From positions 20,217,001 to 20,281,000 of the forward strand of contig OX419758.1 of the NCBI GenBank assembly GCA_948567375.1: 64,000 nucleotides of DNA, written 5' to 3'. The notes beneath the pieces are model-generated. The model had not been told where the DNA came from. It made no database searches and worked only from the letters and a program-made list of their open reading frames with translations. The stretch is from Lunularia cruciata (lineage: Eukaryota; Streptophyta; Marchantiopsida; Lunulariales; Lunulariaceae). Made by a program: the position numbers and the translations under genes. This document shows positions 24,657 to 36,180 of this stretch, one piece after another. Positions within the stretch are counted from its first letter, which is position 1. Every line of letters begins with the position of its first letter.

Positions 24657-25010
24657 CTAATTCAAAATTCCTACCTTGGTGTTGTACTTGAATTTGTTGT
24701 TGGGTCCAATCAAATTGAACTTATGACATTCAAGCCAAGGTAGTCCTAAAATGACATCATAGTGTAGAGGTGCAACTACAACCTTCATATACTCCAAATA
24801 CTCCTTCCCAATCTTAAAGGTAACAGGATGCAAGGTACAAAATGTAGAACCTTTTCTACCATCCGCCATCATCAATCTACTTCCAATCATTGGCTTGATA
24901 AGAATACCCAATTCCTTTGCTACTTGCATAGATATGAAATTCTCTAAACTTCCCATATCAACCAAAATCTTACAACCTTGATTAAATATTGTACTTTGCA
25001 AGTGAAGCAA
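24657..25010 (-). pseudogene. Chromovirus A aspartic protease
   Basis: An open frame of 117 codons has CKILVDMGSLENFIS, where retropepsins have D-S/T-G, and DVILGLPWLECHKF, the usual second conserved block. The Met in the active-site triplet suggests loss of activity. The protease would have cut the polyprotein. Confidence 0.8.
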
Positions 25011-25039
25011 CTTGCATAGGTCAAGCCTTCAATCCCATT

Positions 25040-25960
25040 AGAACTAATCAAGCTCCCAATAGGCGGCTTGAAATCTCCTACTAGGATTCCTCATTTTCTT
25101 GATCATTTTGTTCCACAAACTCCATTTGGATGACTTGTCGAGGTCGTCCATTCCTATGTGAACATTCAATAATATGATGTCTAACTTGACAACAATAAAA
25201 CAACCTCCATTTTGTCGTAATCTTTCTATATCCGCTATACAAAGTGGTCTTTGTTGGATAGCATCAATCTCCATTGGTGCTAGTTCCTCCACCTATGCGT
25301 AGTGTATTGGTAGGCTTTGTGTAGGTCAAGGTCAAGACCAAGTTGTTGCAACCAAGGAATCAAAGCGCTCAACCAATTGCATGGCTTCTTCTACATTTTG
25401 TAGTTCTCGTATGGTCACCTCCAATTTGGTTTGTGACTTCAGTCTCTGCACAAATCAATCTATAACTTCACCTTCTTGTATATTTGGAATTTGCATGGTG
25501 ATGTTTTAAAATTGTGTGATATAGCTCCTTACAGAGCCAATCTGCTTCAACTCTCCCAATTTATCTTGTGCGGCTTAGGTGGTATTTATAGTTTGAAATC
25601 AGCTAAGTGTTGCATCCTTGAATTTTGCACATGTCAAAATTGGTGCAACAATCCATTGTTCAACTTGCTCCACTCAGAATTGCCACCAAAATTTTGCCAC
25701 ACCATCCAATTGGCTAGAAGCCATAAGAATTTGTTTCCGTTCATCTTGAAGATTGTTGGCTTTAAAGTAACGTTCATAGTCAAACACAAAATTCTCCACT
25801 GTACCCGGAAGATTCTTGCCTTCAAACACCTTGGGTTTTGGGAATCAAATGCAATCTTCTCCATCTCAAATTGGTGCTCTCTCTATGTGTTCATGTCGTT
25901 GCTGGTTTTGGTCATCCAACAATCAAGTAAGGTGCTTCATGTTGCTGCATTGCAAGGATA
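25040..25960 (-). pseudogene. Chromovirus A gag remnant
   Basis: On the minus strand from about 25880 a frame reads KVFEGKNLPGTVENFVFDYE, then QLDGVAKFWWQF, AQDKLGELKQIGSVRSYI and FVQRLKSQTKLEVTIREL. This is the pattern of plant gypsy capsid proteins, which form the particle around the RNA. At least five stops interrupt it. Near 25150-25200 is a damaged zinc knuckle (FYC-C...RHH...EC) in which the first cysteine is lost. Confidence 0.75.
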
Positions 25961-26226
25961 ATGTCTGGTATTGCCGCCATGACTAATACTCTATCCCACT
26001 ACTCCCAATTTATTTAATTGATTAACATATATATGCAGCACATCCATTGTTCTCCATAAGTTACAACCGGACATATCCAACAAGGTGATCATATGTAGAA
26101 AATCTTGTCCAAAGCATGAGGTAATGAATTGTGTGAAACAATGCTTGGGTAATATTTGGACACAAAAATCCAATGGGTTGGTGGAAATGGATTTGGTAGT
26201 CCATAAACTCCATCCATCTCATTTCG

Positions 26227-26238
26227 GCTCTGATACCA
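26227..26238 (-). other. Primer-binding site for initiator-Met tRNA (chromovirus A)
   Basis: The minus strand reads TGGTATCAGAGC, one base after the 5' LTR. This is the standard complement of the 3' end of plant initiator tRNA-Met and fixes the element's orientation. Confidence 0.9.
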
Positions 26239-26343
26239 ATGTAAAAGTCCAAGATCAAGGAGAGAAATAGGAGAATGGAAGTTCACATTGAGACACTTTA
26301 ATGAGGGAAAACTCCAAATGTCTAGCATAAGCTTTGGCTTTGG

Positions 26344-26351
26344 TATTTATA
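26344..26351 (-). promoter_or_regulatory. TATA box in the chromovirus A 5' LTR
   Basis: The minus strand reads CTATAAATACC. It lies downstream of the GAA/TTC array and leaves about 100 bases to the LTR end, as expected for the U3/R boundary. The same box occurs in the 3' LTR near 20405-20412. Confidence 0.6.
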
Positions 26352-26370
26352 GGTAGCATACAAAGCCCTT

Positions 26371-26578
26371 GAGAAGCTTCTCAAGAAGCTTCCTTGAGCT
26401 GCTTTCTTAGAGTGCAAGCCAAGTTAACCAAGAAGTTTCTCAAGAAACTTCCTTCTAGAAGTTGTCTATTTGGTGTGCAAGCTAAGCTAGTTAGAAGCTT
26501 CTAGAAGCTTCCTTCTAGAAGCTATTTTCTTGTAGTGCAAGTTAAGCTAGTCAAGAAGCTTCCCAAGAAGCTTCCTAG
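26371..26578. promoter_or_regulatory. Array of heat-shock-element-like GAAnnTTC motifs in the LTR
   Basis: Alternating GAA and TTC trimers at 2-bp spacing fit the heat-shock factor site nGAAnnTTCnnGAAn. The best block is 26492-26520, with GAAGCTTCTAGAAGCTTC giving four perfect alternating units followed by TTCTAGAA. Further blocks are at 26372-26392, 26432-26460 and 26555-26575. All lie 20-230 bases upstream of the TATA box on the transcribed strand. Heat-driven transcription is an inference from the motif. Confidence 0.55.
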
Positions 26579-26669
26579 ATAGTTTTGGACTATTTTGGGC
26601 TAATTTGGCTTATTCTCTACTTTGTTAGCCTTACTAACTATGTTGCTAAACTCCATATTGTTACATGTA

Positions 26670-27597
26670 CTCTTTAGAAGAATCCCTAAAAGTGGACCAA
26701 AAGGCCTTGGAGAGAAGTACTTGATTACAATATAGATGAAAATGACATATACACCATAGACTCTTAATACACTAAGACAAATAGGATGGATGAATGGGTG
26801 AGGTAGTCCTTTGTCTCTTACCAATCAACAAAGAACAGGTGGTTCTTGGTGCATTATCAAGACCCAACAAAGAAAGCCATAGCAATAGAAATTTTAAAGC
26901 TTTTCCAACTATGGTTTGGAAATACTTTGACCTCCTTATTAATAGACCAAGTAACTTTCTTTGAGAATTTTTTTACAAGATAGGTGATCAATTATACATA
27001 GATCTTTCATGATTGTACTCAAAAGATGTTTAGGTTGCTCATTAACAACAAGCATGAGATTTTTGGAGAGAACTCTATTGTAGATAGTTATTTCATGAAC
27101 CAACCTAAATGAGAAGAGGCACTTCAAGTTCTCAAGGATTGGGACATGGACCAAGAAAAAGCTTCAATAAAGTCTTTGGGGGAAAAAAGGTGTTTGAAGG
27201 ACCTTTGACATGCACTTTGTCAACAAGAAAGAGTAAGTACCAACAAGCAAAAATGGAGGCAAATATCAAAGGCAGAGGCAAAATTAGACATACATGATGC
27301 CCAGCAAGCAAAGGAAGACAAAGTTAGAAAATGTGAAGGAGGAATTAGAACTGGTCAAATCGTGGATTTGGAAGTTGAATTTGGTGTACACACAACTTAG
27401 AGAAATCATCTTAGAATATATGGAACACATGCTTCTGAAGTCAAATCTTAGATCACTTACAAAGATTAAATAATTTGATGCATAGAATCATAGAGTAGTG
27501 AAGTGTACCACTTGCTAATTGTAAAACTAATTTTATTATAATATGATTTCTCTAAAATTTTGTAATGCATTTTGTTTTTATGCCTTTGAGCTAGATG
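26670..27597. other. AT-rich stretch with short lysine/glutamate-rich ORF pieces
   Basis: No gene is certain. Around 27120-27470 on the plus strand, overlapping frames read KASIKSLGEKRCLKDL and ENVKEELELVKSWIWKL. They look like fragments of a coiled-coil protein and may relate to the minus-strand ORF at 33.4-36 kb. Stops and frame changes prevent a gene call. Confidence 0.35.
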
Positions 27598-27672
27598 ACA
27601 CCTTTGTGATGGTGCATATCTTTGTAATGGTGTAGACCTTTGTGGTGGTGTAGACCTTCACGGTGGTGCAAA
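27598..27672. repeat. Minisatellite, about four 18-20 bp units
   Basis: The motif CCTTTGTGGTGGTGTAGA and variants recur four times. The array lies at the start of a larger repeated region. Confidence 0.75.
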
Positions 27673-27720
27673 ATTTGGGGTTGATGTCTCCATGGTTATG
27701 AGTCCATATGGCATATGCTT

Positions 27721-28085
27721 TATTTCATTGGAAGTATTTTCTTAAGGGCTTTCTATAGATGCCAAAGATATATCATTTAGAGCTTTTCAGCAAAAGTTGC
27801 AACTATTTGAAGACACTTTCATGTTGGTAACTTTAGGGATGACACCACAACACCTTTGGCCAAGAACACACCTTGGGGTAAGAACCACAATGCATAATTT
27901 GAGGTTTATATCTCTCTGATTATATGTCCAAATCAAGAATTATTTACCTTGTTTGAAGCATCTTCTTAAGGGCTTTCTATTGATACCAAAGGCATGGTGT
28001 TTAGAGCTCTATGGTAGAAGTTGCAACCATGAGAAGACACCTTTGGTGGTAACTTTGGGGATGACACCACAACACTTCAAGATTG
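27721..28085. repeat. Two diverged direct-repeat units about 225 bp apart
   Basis: Units near 27721-27860 and 27947-28085 share TTCTTAAGGGCTTTCTAT, AGAAGACAC/TTTGAAGACAC-type blocks and GATGACACCACAACAC. A third partial relative (CACCTTTGGCCAAGA) lies at 28105-28125. Confidence 0.75.
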
Positions 28086-28633
28086 ACACCTTTGAGTAGG
28101 GATCACCTTTGGCCAAGAGCACACCTTTGGGCTACAACACAACAACCATTGGACTTTTGGTGCAAGTTGGGGCTGATGTGTACGAATCACCTTTGGCTTG
28201 ATGCTTGTCACACAACTACAAATAGACTTTTGGAGCAAGTTAGGGCTGACATCAAGTGGTTACATGTCCACTTGTGGTGGGTTTAGGTAGTTCTTATCTA
28301 GGGCTTTGGAGTGCTATGGAGGGGTAATTATAGCATTGCATGATTCCATGGGATGGAAATTAAAGAATTGGGGATTTGGCAAGGATTGAGTGTCCAAGAT
28401 TTTGGAAATTGCTTGATTGGCAAGGTTTGAAGAAGAAGGGTTTGAGGGTTCAAGATTTCTTAATTGATTAAATTTGGATTGATTAAAATAAGGATTTCAA
28501 GATTCAAGAATAAGAATTTGAAGTGCAAGAAGTTCAAATTTGATTGGATGGGATGATTGGAGAGAGAGTGTTTTGACAATAAAGGTTTTAATCTATAGAG
28601 CATGGAATGGAGATTTGATTGTGACATGAAGAG

Positions 28634-28670
28634 TTAGGGTTTAGGGTTTGCCTTAAACCCTAAACCCTAA
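28634..28670. repeat. Inverted interstitial plant-telomere motif
   Basis: TTAGGGTTTAGGGTTT (28634-28649), a 5-bp spacer, and its exact reverse complement (28655-28670). The unit TTTAGGG is the common plant telomere repeat. The inverted arrangement forms a 16-bp-arm hairpin. Confidence 0.9.
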
Positions 28671-31600
28671 TTTATTGAAAAAGGAAGAGAGAAGGATTTC
28701 AAGGGTTCATTATCAATAGAGTAAGAAAGGAATGTTTCAAGATAGTCAAAACTTCAACAGTCTTGATAGTTAGAAAGGAGTTTTTCATGATCAATAGGAA
28801 GTAAGTGAAGAGATGTTATACTTTATATAGTTGTGAAGAAATCTATACTTTGTAAACTTCTTTGAGTAAACATTAAAATTTTAATAAGTTTCTTGAATCA
28901 TAAAATTTTGATGCATTTCAAATATTTTATTTGGAGAAAATGAAGAATTGAGAAGCAATTGGATTAAATTAATAGTTGTAGCTAAATAGACCCAATGTCT
29001 ATTCAATAAGGCTTTGGTCTTCTAGTAGTTGGAAACTAAACTCCATGGAAATGACAACTTGAAGGTTGGAAAAAGTAGCAATAGAGTCAGCCCATAGAGT
29101 TTAACAAACAACCATAAAGTTAAGGGAAAATCTAAAGTTAGAAATACTAAAGTTTGATAATAGGTTAGATGCATAGTTGGTTGTTTTCCTAACAAAAGAA
29201 CTTTCTAATAGATTCCTTTATTTTTTGTTTTCCTTTGGGATAGTAAATTGTGGCAATTGTTGTAGTTAGTTACTTTTAGAATGTAGCTCTTTGAGGTGAA
29301 CTTAGCTATTTAAGCTACACATTCTATTATCCTTTTAGTTTATATTTGAAGATTAGTAAAAAGAAAAAAGAGAACTCTTTTTTATTTGTAAAACTTTCTT
29401 CAAGTTGTATGTCTTTGTAGTTGCATTTGTCTAGATGAATATTTGTAATTGAAGTTATTGCAAGAAATTGTATGCCTTGTGTATTTGATATATTTCTTCA
29501 ATAATCTTAAACCAATGCCTTGATAAGAATCCAAAGTATTCACAATACTACAAAGACAACATCTTGTGACAAAGGTACTCTTTTGGAAAGGCATGTTGCT
29601 TCAAGGAAGGAAATTGTTCCTTTGGAGTATGAAATAGCAAATTTTAGAAGAAAGGAATTAGATCTTTAAATTGAAATATCATTCTTAGATTTTTGCATAA
29701 ATTAATATGATGTGATTATCAGTTTTATTTTTTCGTAATTTTATGAATCATCTTCTTGGTGAAATTACACTCCTTTAGGACTATTTTTTGCACAAGAGGT
29801 TAGAAACAAAACAATAAAGAATTGTTTGGTGTGAATTTCTATTGTATATAATCATTTCCTGACCATATCTTTATGATTTTGACCTACTACTAGCTAAAAT
29901 GCTTCATTCTAATTATTATTAAGTTATTATAATACTCCTTTAAATCTTACACATGGTTTGTATTGGAGATATATATATCCCTTTTAGTTCTTTATAATAT
30001 TGTTCTCTTCCTAAACCAGAAAGCTAATGTAAATCTTTGAATCATGGAAGGCTATATTTGTTAAAAACATCATTACTTAAAAAGCCTTAAATGATGACTT
30101 CATAATTTTTTTCCTTTCACATGATGATAACTAAGGATTTGCACCTAATATCTTTAACAACACATCTTGTAAAAGGTAATGGTGGATGACCTATGTTCAA
30201 GTTTTATTACAAATGCAATCATAAATCTGAATAACTTATGATGTTTTATGGTATTCAATTTGTGGTTTATTAAAATTCTTGAGTAAGTGGTTTTAAAATA
30301 ACCATATTTTTCTATTTTACGTGGGTTGATGTATCTTATTTTGGAAAAATATTATATATTAGTATGATCATATGAAGCTCATTAGATGCAAGGGAAAAAA
30401 ACATGATATAGAATGGAGCTTACTTTGTTCTACTAGACCTACAATTGCTTCACTTGTCTAGTTCTAAATTCCTTCTTTATTGAGTTATGTTCTTTCTTAA
30501 TTTGAATTAAATATTTTGTAATATGAGTTGAGTATGATATATAAGTTAGGTTTTCCTTGGTTTGAAAATATTTCTTTTTACCTATTATAAAAAACATAAA
30601 TTTTTCTTCTTTCAAATTAATAGTTGATTTTTAGCAACAATTTTGCTTCAAAAATTTTATAATTATAATTTTTGGTTATTTATCATAAAGAAGTAAATAA
30701 ATTTGTTTGTTGACAATCATCAACTTGGAATTGAGTACATGCTCATAATAACTCCTGCATCTTGATGGTTTCTACATGTACTCTAATTATTATTTTGCCC
30801 AAACCATAATCTATTAATGAATAGATTATGGTTTGGGCAAATCCTTGATTCAATCTTCAAATTATTATTCAATAGTAAGATGTTGTGACTAAAGACATGG
30901 TATTGAGTGTAGATGTAGATCAGAATGACATTCAAGTTGAGGACATAAATTTTTCATATTTTTAATGTTATGAATTTTTATATGTTCATTCATGGTATCT
31001 TCTATATATGTTAATTTATAAAATTATTTCTACTATTAACTATAATTACCTTATTTTATTTCCATTATAATTCAATAATATTAATATTTATTAAATAAGA
31101 ATTTGTGAATTTTTATATTCATATGATGATGGAAATATATATTAAAATTATCTTTCTAGAATAAAAATTTTTTAATTTAAATTTTTAAGTTTCAACTATG
31201 TTTGTAAGTCAACATTAAAGAGTAAAAGAAATCAAGGAAAAGGAGAAATAATTATAACAAAAATTTATCTATTTCTCTATCATCTATGAGATATTATGTT
31301 TTTGTCAACCTTTTTCTTACATTAATCCTTTTATTGATTGACTTACTTTTACTAATGATGTTTGGGTTTTTTTTAATCTTTTTTCAATTTATATGTAAGG
31401 GGTAATTTTTTATTTTTCTTCATATTCATTTCTATCAATTTTGTGTGATGTCATTTGTAAAACTAACAATGGATTGCAATAACTTGAACATTAGAATACA
31501 AATATAATTTCAAATTTTAGCTTACCATGATATGAAAAAAAGTCTAAATAGGATCTTAGATAGTTTCCTTTTTTATTACCACTCTCATTCAAGTTTAGAT

Positions 31601-33399
31601 ATAAATAACTAGTACACTTGGATGAAATCTATATTTTTTGGGTTAAATAAACTTGCTTCTAATGAAACCTACTCAAAAAGAGAAAATTAAGAGAAAAATA
31701 TACAATGTTTCCATTGAAAAATAATTAAAAAAATATATTTCTAATTATTTTAGTAACTTAGACAATTTCACATTGTTTCTATCTTTGAAATTTTTTTTGA
31801 TTTATAGATAGTTCTTGTTTGTCACTGGAATTGGAAAAATTGTACTAGTAAGGAGTATTTGAAAAGTAAGATGCTCAAATAAACTTACTTATTTCATGCA
31901 ATTTTACATGATGTGTATTTTTCATATTATCATATCAAAAATCATGAAGTGGAGGTTATTTGGAGAGCAAGATGTATTATTTCAATCATAGAAATCACAA
32001 ATTCATTAAAACAACCAAATTACCTTTTATAATCATTCTCAATCATCAAAACATTATCTTCTTTTCTTTGTCAATTTTAATGAACCTATTGATAAAGATG
32101 TGTGGCAATATAATATTGACCAAAAAGTGATATAACGATAAGTCATAGATCATTTCTTGAGGATACAAGTTGGAATGACTAAAAATGAAGAGATTTGTCA
32201 TTATCTTGTAGTTCATTTATTATTATATATCTAACCTATAAAAATGATTGGAATTGAAGAGAAGTATCAATATCTATTGCAATCTATTTATTATTACATA
32301 TTTAACATCTTGGGCAGGAACCACTCCCAAAAGAAGGTAGTGTCAGCCCCTATGTTGTACTATGACAAAAGGAAAACTAAAAGATCACTTTCACTACAAA
32401 TTAAGTCCAACTAATTCATGAAAGTGATGGTTCACTTAACTTTGGAGGCCACTTCACCCCAAAGACTTTGACTCCTAAGGTTATGTGCTACCTTTGCTCA
32501 GAAGGCACAATTCCAAAGGCTTTGTATTGGCTGAATGTATGTGCATTTTGATTTTGTGGTACTTTCAACATTCAACATTTTGCTCATTCCTAATCCATAA
32601 GAGCATTCTTTTGCTCCTTCAAAACCCTCAAAAATCACATTTTCAAGCATGAATATCTCTTTTCTATATTCCAACCCTTGTGTTACTTCTATTGAATTCC
32701 TCGCTACCGCTCAATGAAGACATTTACTTACACTCAAGATGCAAGCAAACAACAACAAGGAACTTAGAGCTCTTTCATCAACTTCAATTAGAAAAGAATG
32801 AACTTGATTTGCATCATGCTTAAGCCTTAAATACATATTCTTGCTCAAAAAAAAAGAGATGTAATGGTGGAGGTACCCAAAGATCTCTTGCCTACATTTA
32901 CATTATAAATTTTGATTCTTGTCTTATCCTATCCTAATCACATGTAGATTAATAAAGCACCTTACATATGTTAAGAAAGGTATCAAGTCTTCTCAAAGAC
33001 AATTTGAAATTCTAACTCTTTGGTCCTACAAATCCAAAGGTTATGTATGAAAATGCCTTTCAACTATGCAAATGTAAAATTGGAAAGGCCTTTATACGGC
33101 TTCCTGCTCCAAAGATCCTACCACGTTGAAGAACTTCTTTTAGTGAAGTGTCTTTAACTTAAAGTTATATTGCAAAGAACTACCTTCATCTTTAAGGAGT
33201 TAAACCAAGACATCAATCATCTCCTTGTAATAAGATATTTATGATGCTAAAGTGTCACATGTCTCATTGAATTTCTGTCCTAATGTTCCAAAGCAAAATT
33301 GCCAATTGATCCAATTGCCCATCTTTGTACTTCTTATTCTCTAGCTTTTGAATTTATAGCTTTAGCTCCTATAACTTTGTCTTGGTAAGTTTGCCTTGA
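28671..33399. other. AT-rich DNA, no gene
   Basis: No ORF above 65 codons and no domain in any frame. Long A/T runs dominate. A perfect hairpin at 30794-30841 is listed separately. It is likely ancient repeat sequence beyond recognition. Confidence 0.45.
30794..30841. repeat. Perfect 48-bp hairpin (22-bp arms, 4-nt loop)
   Basis: Arms 30794-30815 and 30820-30841 are exact reverse complements around AATG. It has the same dimensions as the hairpin at 15236-15283 but an unrelated sequence. Confidence 0.9.
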
Positions 33400-35980
33400 G
33401 CTATCTCTTTCAAGACTTCTATCAAATGATCTTGAACTTCTTTTATTTGCTTGAGGATTGCGGCCTTCCTTTCTTCTAAGTCATTATGCAAGGCCTTCAC
33501 TTCCTACTTCACCACTTCCATTATTTGGATTGATTAGCTACCTTCTCCAACTTGACAGCCATTCCTTCAAGTTGAACAACCACTTTGATATTGTATTGGT
33601 GAATTGCACATCAATAGTAACTAAGCTTATCTTTGCCTTCTCTAGTTCCCCTTGAGTGCTCACAAATTCCTCATCTTTGACCTTCAATTGCTCTTTGCAC
33701 CCATGTTACTTACCTTTGGCCTCAAGATGAAGTTCTCTCAATCTCTTTGCATCTTCTTGATCTCTTCTTCCTTCTTTATTTGGTCTACAAGAAGAAAAGT
33801 GTTTTGCCTCTTTGTCTCAAAATTTTCTTGTACTAGAGCATTTGTCTTCTTTGCTTCCTCTTTGTATAGGTTCCACATCTTCTCCATCTCCTCCTTTACC
33901 TTGACCTACTCTACCCTTATCAAGTAAGAGTTTTTATGCAATCTTTGGACAAGAGAGGTGCATTTGGTGACATATTTAAAGGTCTCTTGGTCCATCTACA
34001 AGATCTTTTCTATAAGCTCCAAGACCAACCCTACCAAATTTATGAAAGACTTGAATCCTTGAGGTATAAGGCTATTCTTGGAATAAGCCTATATTCACCA
34101 TTGCTTGTATTGCCTCCAAAGGTTCTTCTCCTTTATCTTTGATATCTATGTTGTCTTCTCCCTAACATTTGGATTTCTTGGGCTCTTCTTCTTCATCTTC
34201 CTTCTCATCCTCAATTTTGGTTTTGGAGTTAGTTGCTTCTTCAATACAAAGACCTCCTTGCTTCTCTTAGTCTTTGATGGGCTTTATCTTCTTGTGTGCT
34301 TTACCCTACCTCATTCAAAGCAGATTGTGCATCTTCATATTGGTCCATGACTTAGGACCCGGATGCTAATTGCTACAAGATGAAAGAGTTCTCATCTTCA
34401 TTCTCAATATCTTTGGCTTCCTCTCCAAAGATGCATTAAGAACTTGTGGGTTCTTCTTTGGTGTCTTTTTTTGTCCCTCTGATCTTACAAGTGCATACCT
34501 CTTCTTCTTTACCGCAATTGTTCTTACTTCATGAAGTTCTACTTTCATGAAGTTCCTTATTTTTTTATACTCCTCATCTACAAAGTGAGATTTTTGGATG
34601 AGTGCTTTACCTTCAGTTGTGAAATGAAGTAACCCATCAAATGCTAGTGGCTAGGGAATTTCTTTCTCTCCACCTTAGTCAAAAGGTTTAACCCATGTAA
34701 AATTGGATAGCAAAGGGTACAAGGTAGGTTTCTCTACCATCTTCTTCCAATTCTTTGAGCAAGCTCATGATTTACACATTAAACATATGAGCCCAATTCA
34801 CCAGTTCTCCTTGGTACATATATTCCAAGAAAATGGCTTGGTTGTTGTTGAGGTAGGTCATCCAATTTGGCTTAAACAGATTCACAACTTCCTCAACCAT
34901 TGCTCTTTGGGCTAGATCATTGTAACTACCCACCCTCCATCCATTTTTAGTCCTTTTCTCATTAAACAAGGTGGTGAGGATCTTGTCTAGTGCATTGTTT
35001 GGTGTAATATACTGCATATTGATTGTTATTGCACCAACTTGCAAATTGTATGGGCCAAGAACCTTTCTCCAATTCTCCTCTTGCCATGATGTAATACTCC
35101 AAGGACAAGAGAAGAGGGAGAAACACAAATTACACACTCAACATTCGATGCCCCAAAGGAGCACCTTCTCTTTATTATATAGACAAAGAGCATCTCCTCC
35201 AAGGAAGCTCCACCATAGGATTAGGCACACAGATAGGTGACATGTAAGCAAGCTCCACCCTTGGATTACTTACTTGGATGGGTGACATGTTGGTCTAGGT
35301 CCTATCTAGTTGGTCAAGCAAGCTTTGATCAGAGGGAATCTTTTAGGGAATCTTCCTATAGGAGTCTCAAAATCACGCAAGGTACCGTTGGAAAGCTCTC
35401 AATGAGACAAACCAAGAGGAGGGAAGGAAATCCTCTTCACCAACGCGGGAGGGGGGAATTTGCACATTTTTGAGGCCTAATTCATCCATTTAGGCCTCCA
35501 AAATTGCCTTCAAAGATTTCAGGCATATTTCGGTTCTTACTCTATTAGTAGAAGTCCCCTTTTGGTGATATATCTTTCTGATCTGTTTAGTCCATCATGC
35601 ATAACATCCTTCTAGATGTTATCAAACCAATTCTGACCTTTAAATCATATGTCTAGCTATTGGTTCTAAGGTTCTCAAGTCTATTTTGGTTTTTGCTCTA
35701 TTAGTAAAAGTATTCTTTTGGTGATACTTCTATCTGATCTACTTTGAACATCACGTATAACATCATTCTAGATGTTACTAAACCAAATTTCACATCTAGA
35801 TCATATGGCTAGCTTTTGGTATTACACATGCAAAAGATTTCCTTAGAGGTCTATTGGTTCCTTTTCCTCCCAACAATGAATCATCTCTTGGATAAGAAAT
35901 GCATTGCTCAATTCACAATTCCAAAGTAAGAAAGCAAGGCGTTTGCTCTAGATTAGCTCAATTCTACAAAACTATAATAA
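33400..35980 (-). pseudogene. Broken ORF for an unrecognised, coiled-coil-rich protein, split by a solo LTR
   Basis: The minus strand from about 35980 has an open frame (SYPRDDSLLGGKGTNRPL) that runs into the solo LTR and resumes beyond it in the same sense as QEENWRKVLGPYNLQVG. It continues with ITPNNALDKILTTLF, RAMVEEVVNLFKPNWMTYL and GELVNWAHMFNV (to 34772). Further down, 34548-34366 is lysine-rich, and 33500-33400 reads NDLEERKAAILKQIKEVQ, a heptad-like coiled coil. Many stops follow 34770. I do not know the family. A mobile-element or plant mobile-domain-type protein is a guess. The insertion site lies within the codons for A-W before QEENW. Confidence 0.5.
35090..35826 (-). mobile_element. 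Solo LTR of chromovirus family B, minus strand
   Basis: 737 bp from TGTAATACTCC to GGTATTACA on the plus strand, the reverse of the B1 LTR. Flanks are CATGA (35085-35089) and CATGC (35827-35831), a 5-bp target duplication with one mismatch. No internal region remains. Confidence 0.9.
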
Positions 35981-35999
35981 ATACCATTAGCTTGACAAA

Positions 36000-36180
36000 T
36001 TATCTTGAGGTAGAGATTGGTTTGGTAATATCTTTAGTGATGTTATATATGATGGTCTAAGTAGATAAGATAGAGGTGTTACCAAAAGGGTACTTTTACA
36101 AATAGTGCATAGGCCAAAAACAACATTAAAACTTTATATCCAACTTTGAAGGCCTAAATGGATGAATTAGATATCAAAAA
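36000..36180 (+). repeat. Diverged remnant of a family B LTR
   Basis: It shows GAGATTGGTTTGGTAA, GATGTTATA, ATGATGG, GGTGTTACCAAAAGGGTACT and GAAGGCCTAAATGGATGAAT in LTR order. Only the middle of the LTR is present, with about one base in six changed. This implies an older wave of the family. Confidence 0.7.

Larger units (their letters stand above)
20301..26665 (-). mobile_element. Chromovirus A: Ty3/gypsy LTR retrotransposon, minus strand, decayed
   Basis: Two LTRs of 412 bp (20301-20712) and 426 bp (26240-26665), both TGTAAAAGTCC to TTGTTACA, enclose gag, protease, RT, RNase H, integrase and a chromodomain in that order on the minus strand. This domain order with a terminal chromodomain defines plant chromoviruses. 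All reading frames are broken. The RT is also split by a solo LTR of family B. Expected 5-bp target duplications are poor (GATAC left, TGTAC right). Either the flank has mutated or the LTRs come from different insertions. Confidence 0.9.
26240..26665 (-). repeat. Chromovirus A 5' LTR
   Basis: It starts (minus strand) at 26665 with TGTAACAATATGG and ends at 26240 in TTACA. It contains a heat-shock-element-like array upstream of a TATA box, described separately. It is 14 bp longer than the 3' LTR, with the length difference lying in that array. Confidence 0.9.

Noticed and set aside
27598-28125. CRISPR-like array
   Set aside because: Repeats are adjacent and degenerate without unique spacers, and the genome is a plant's.
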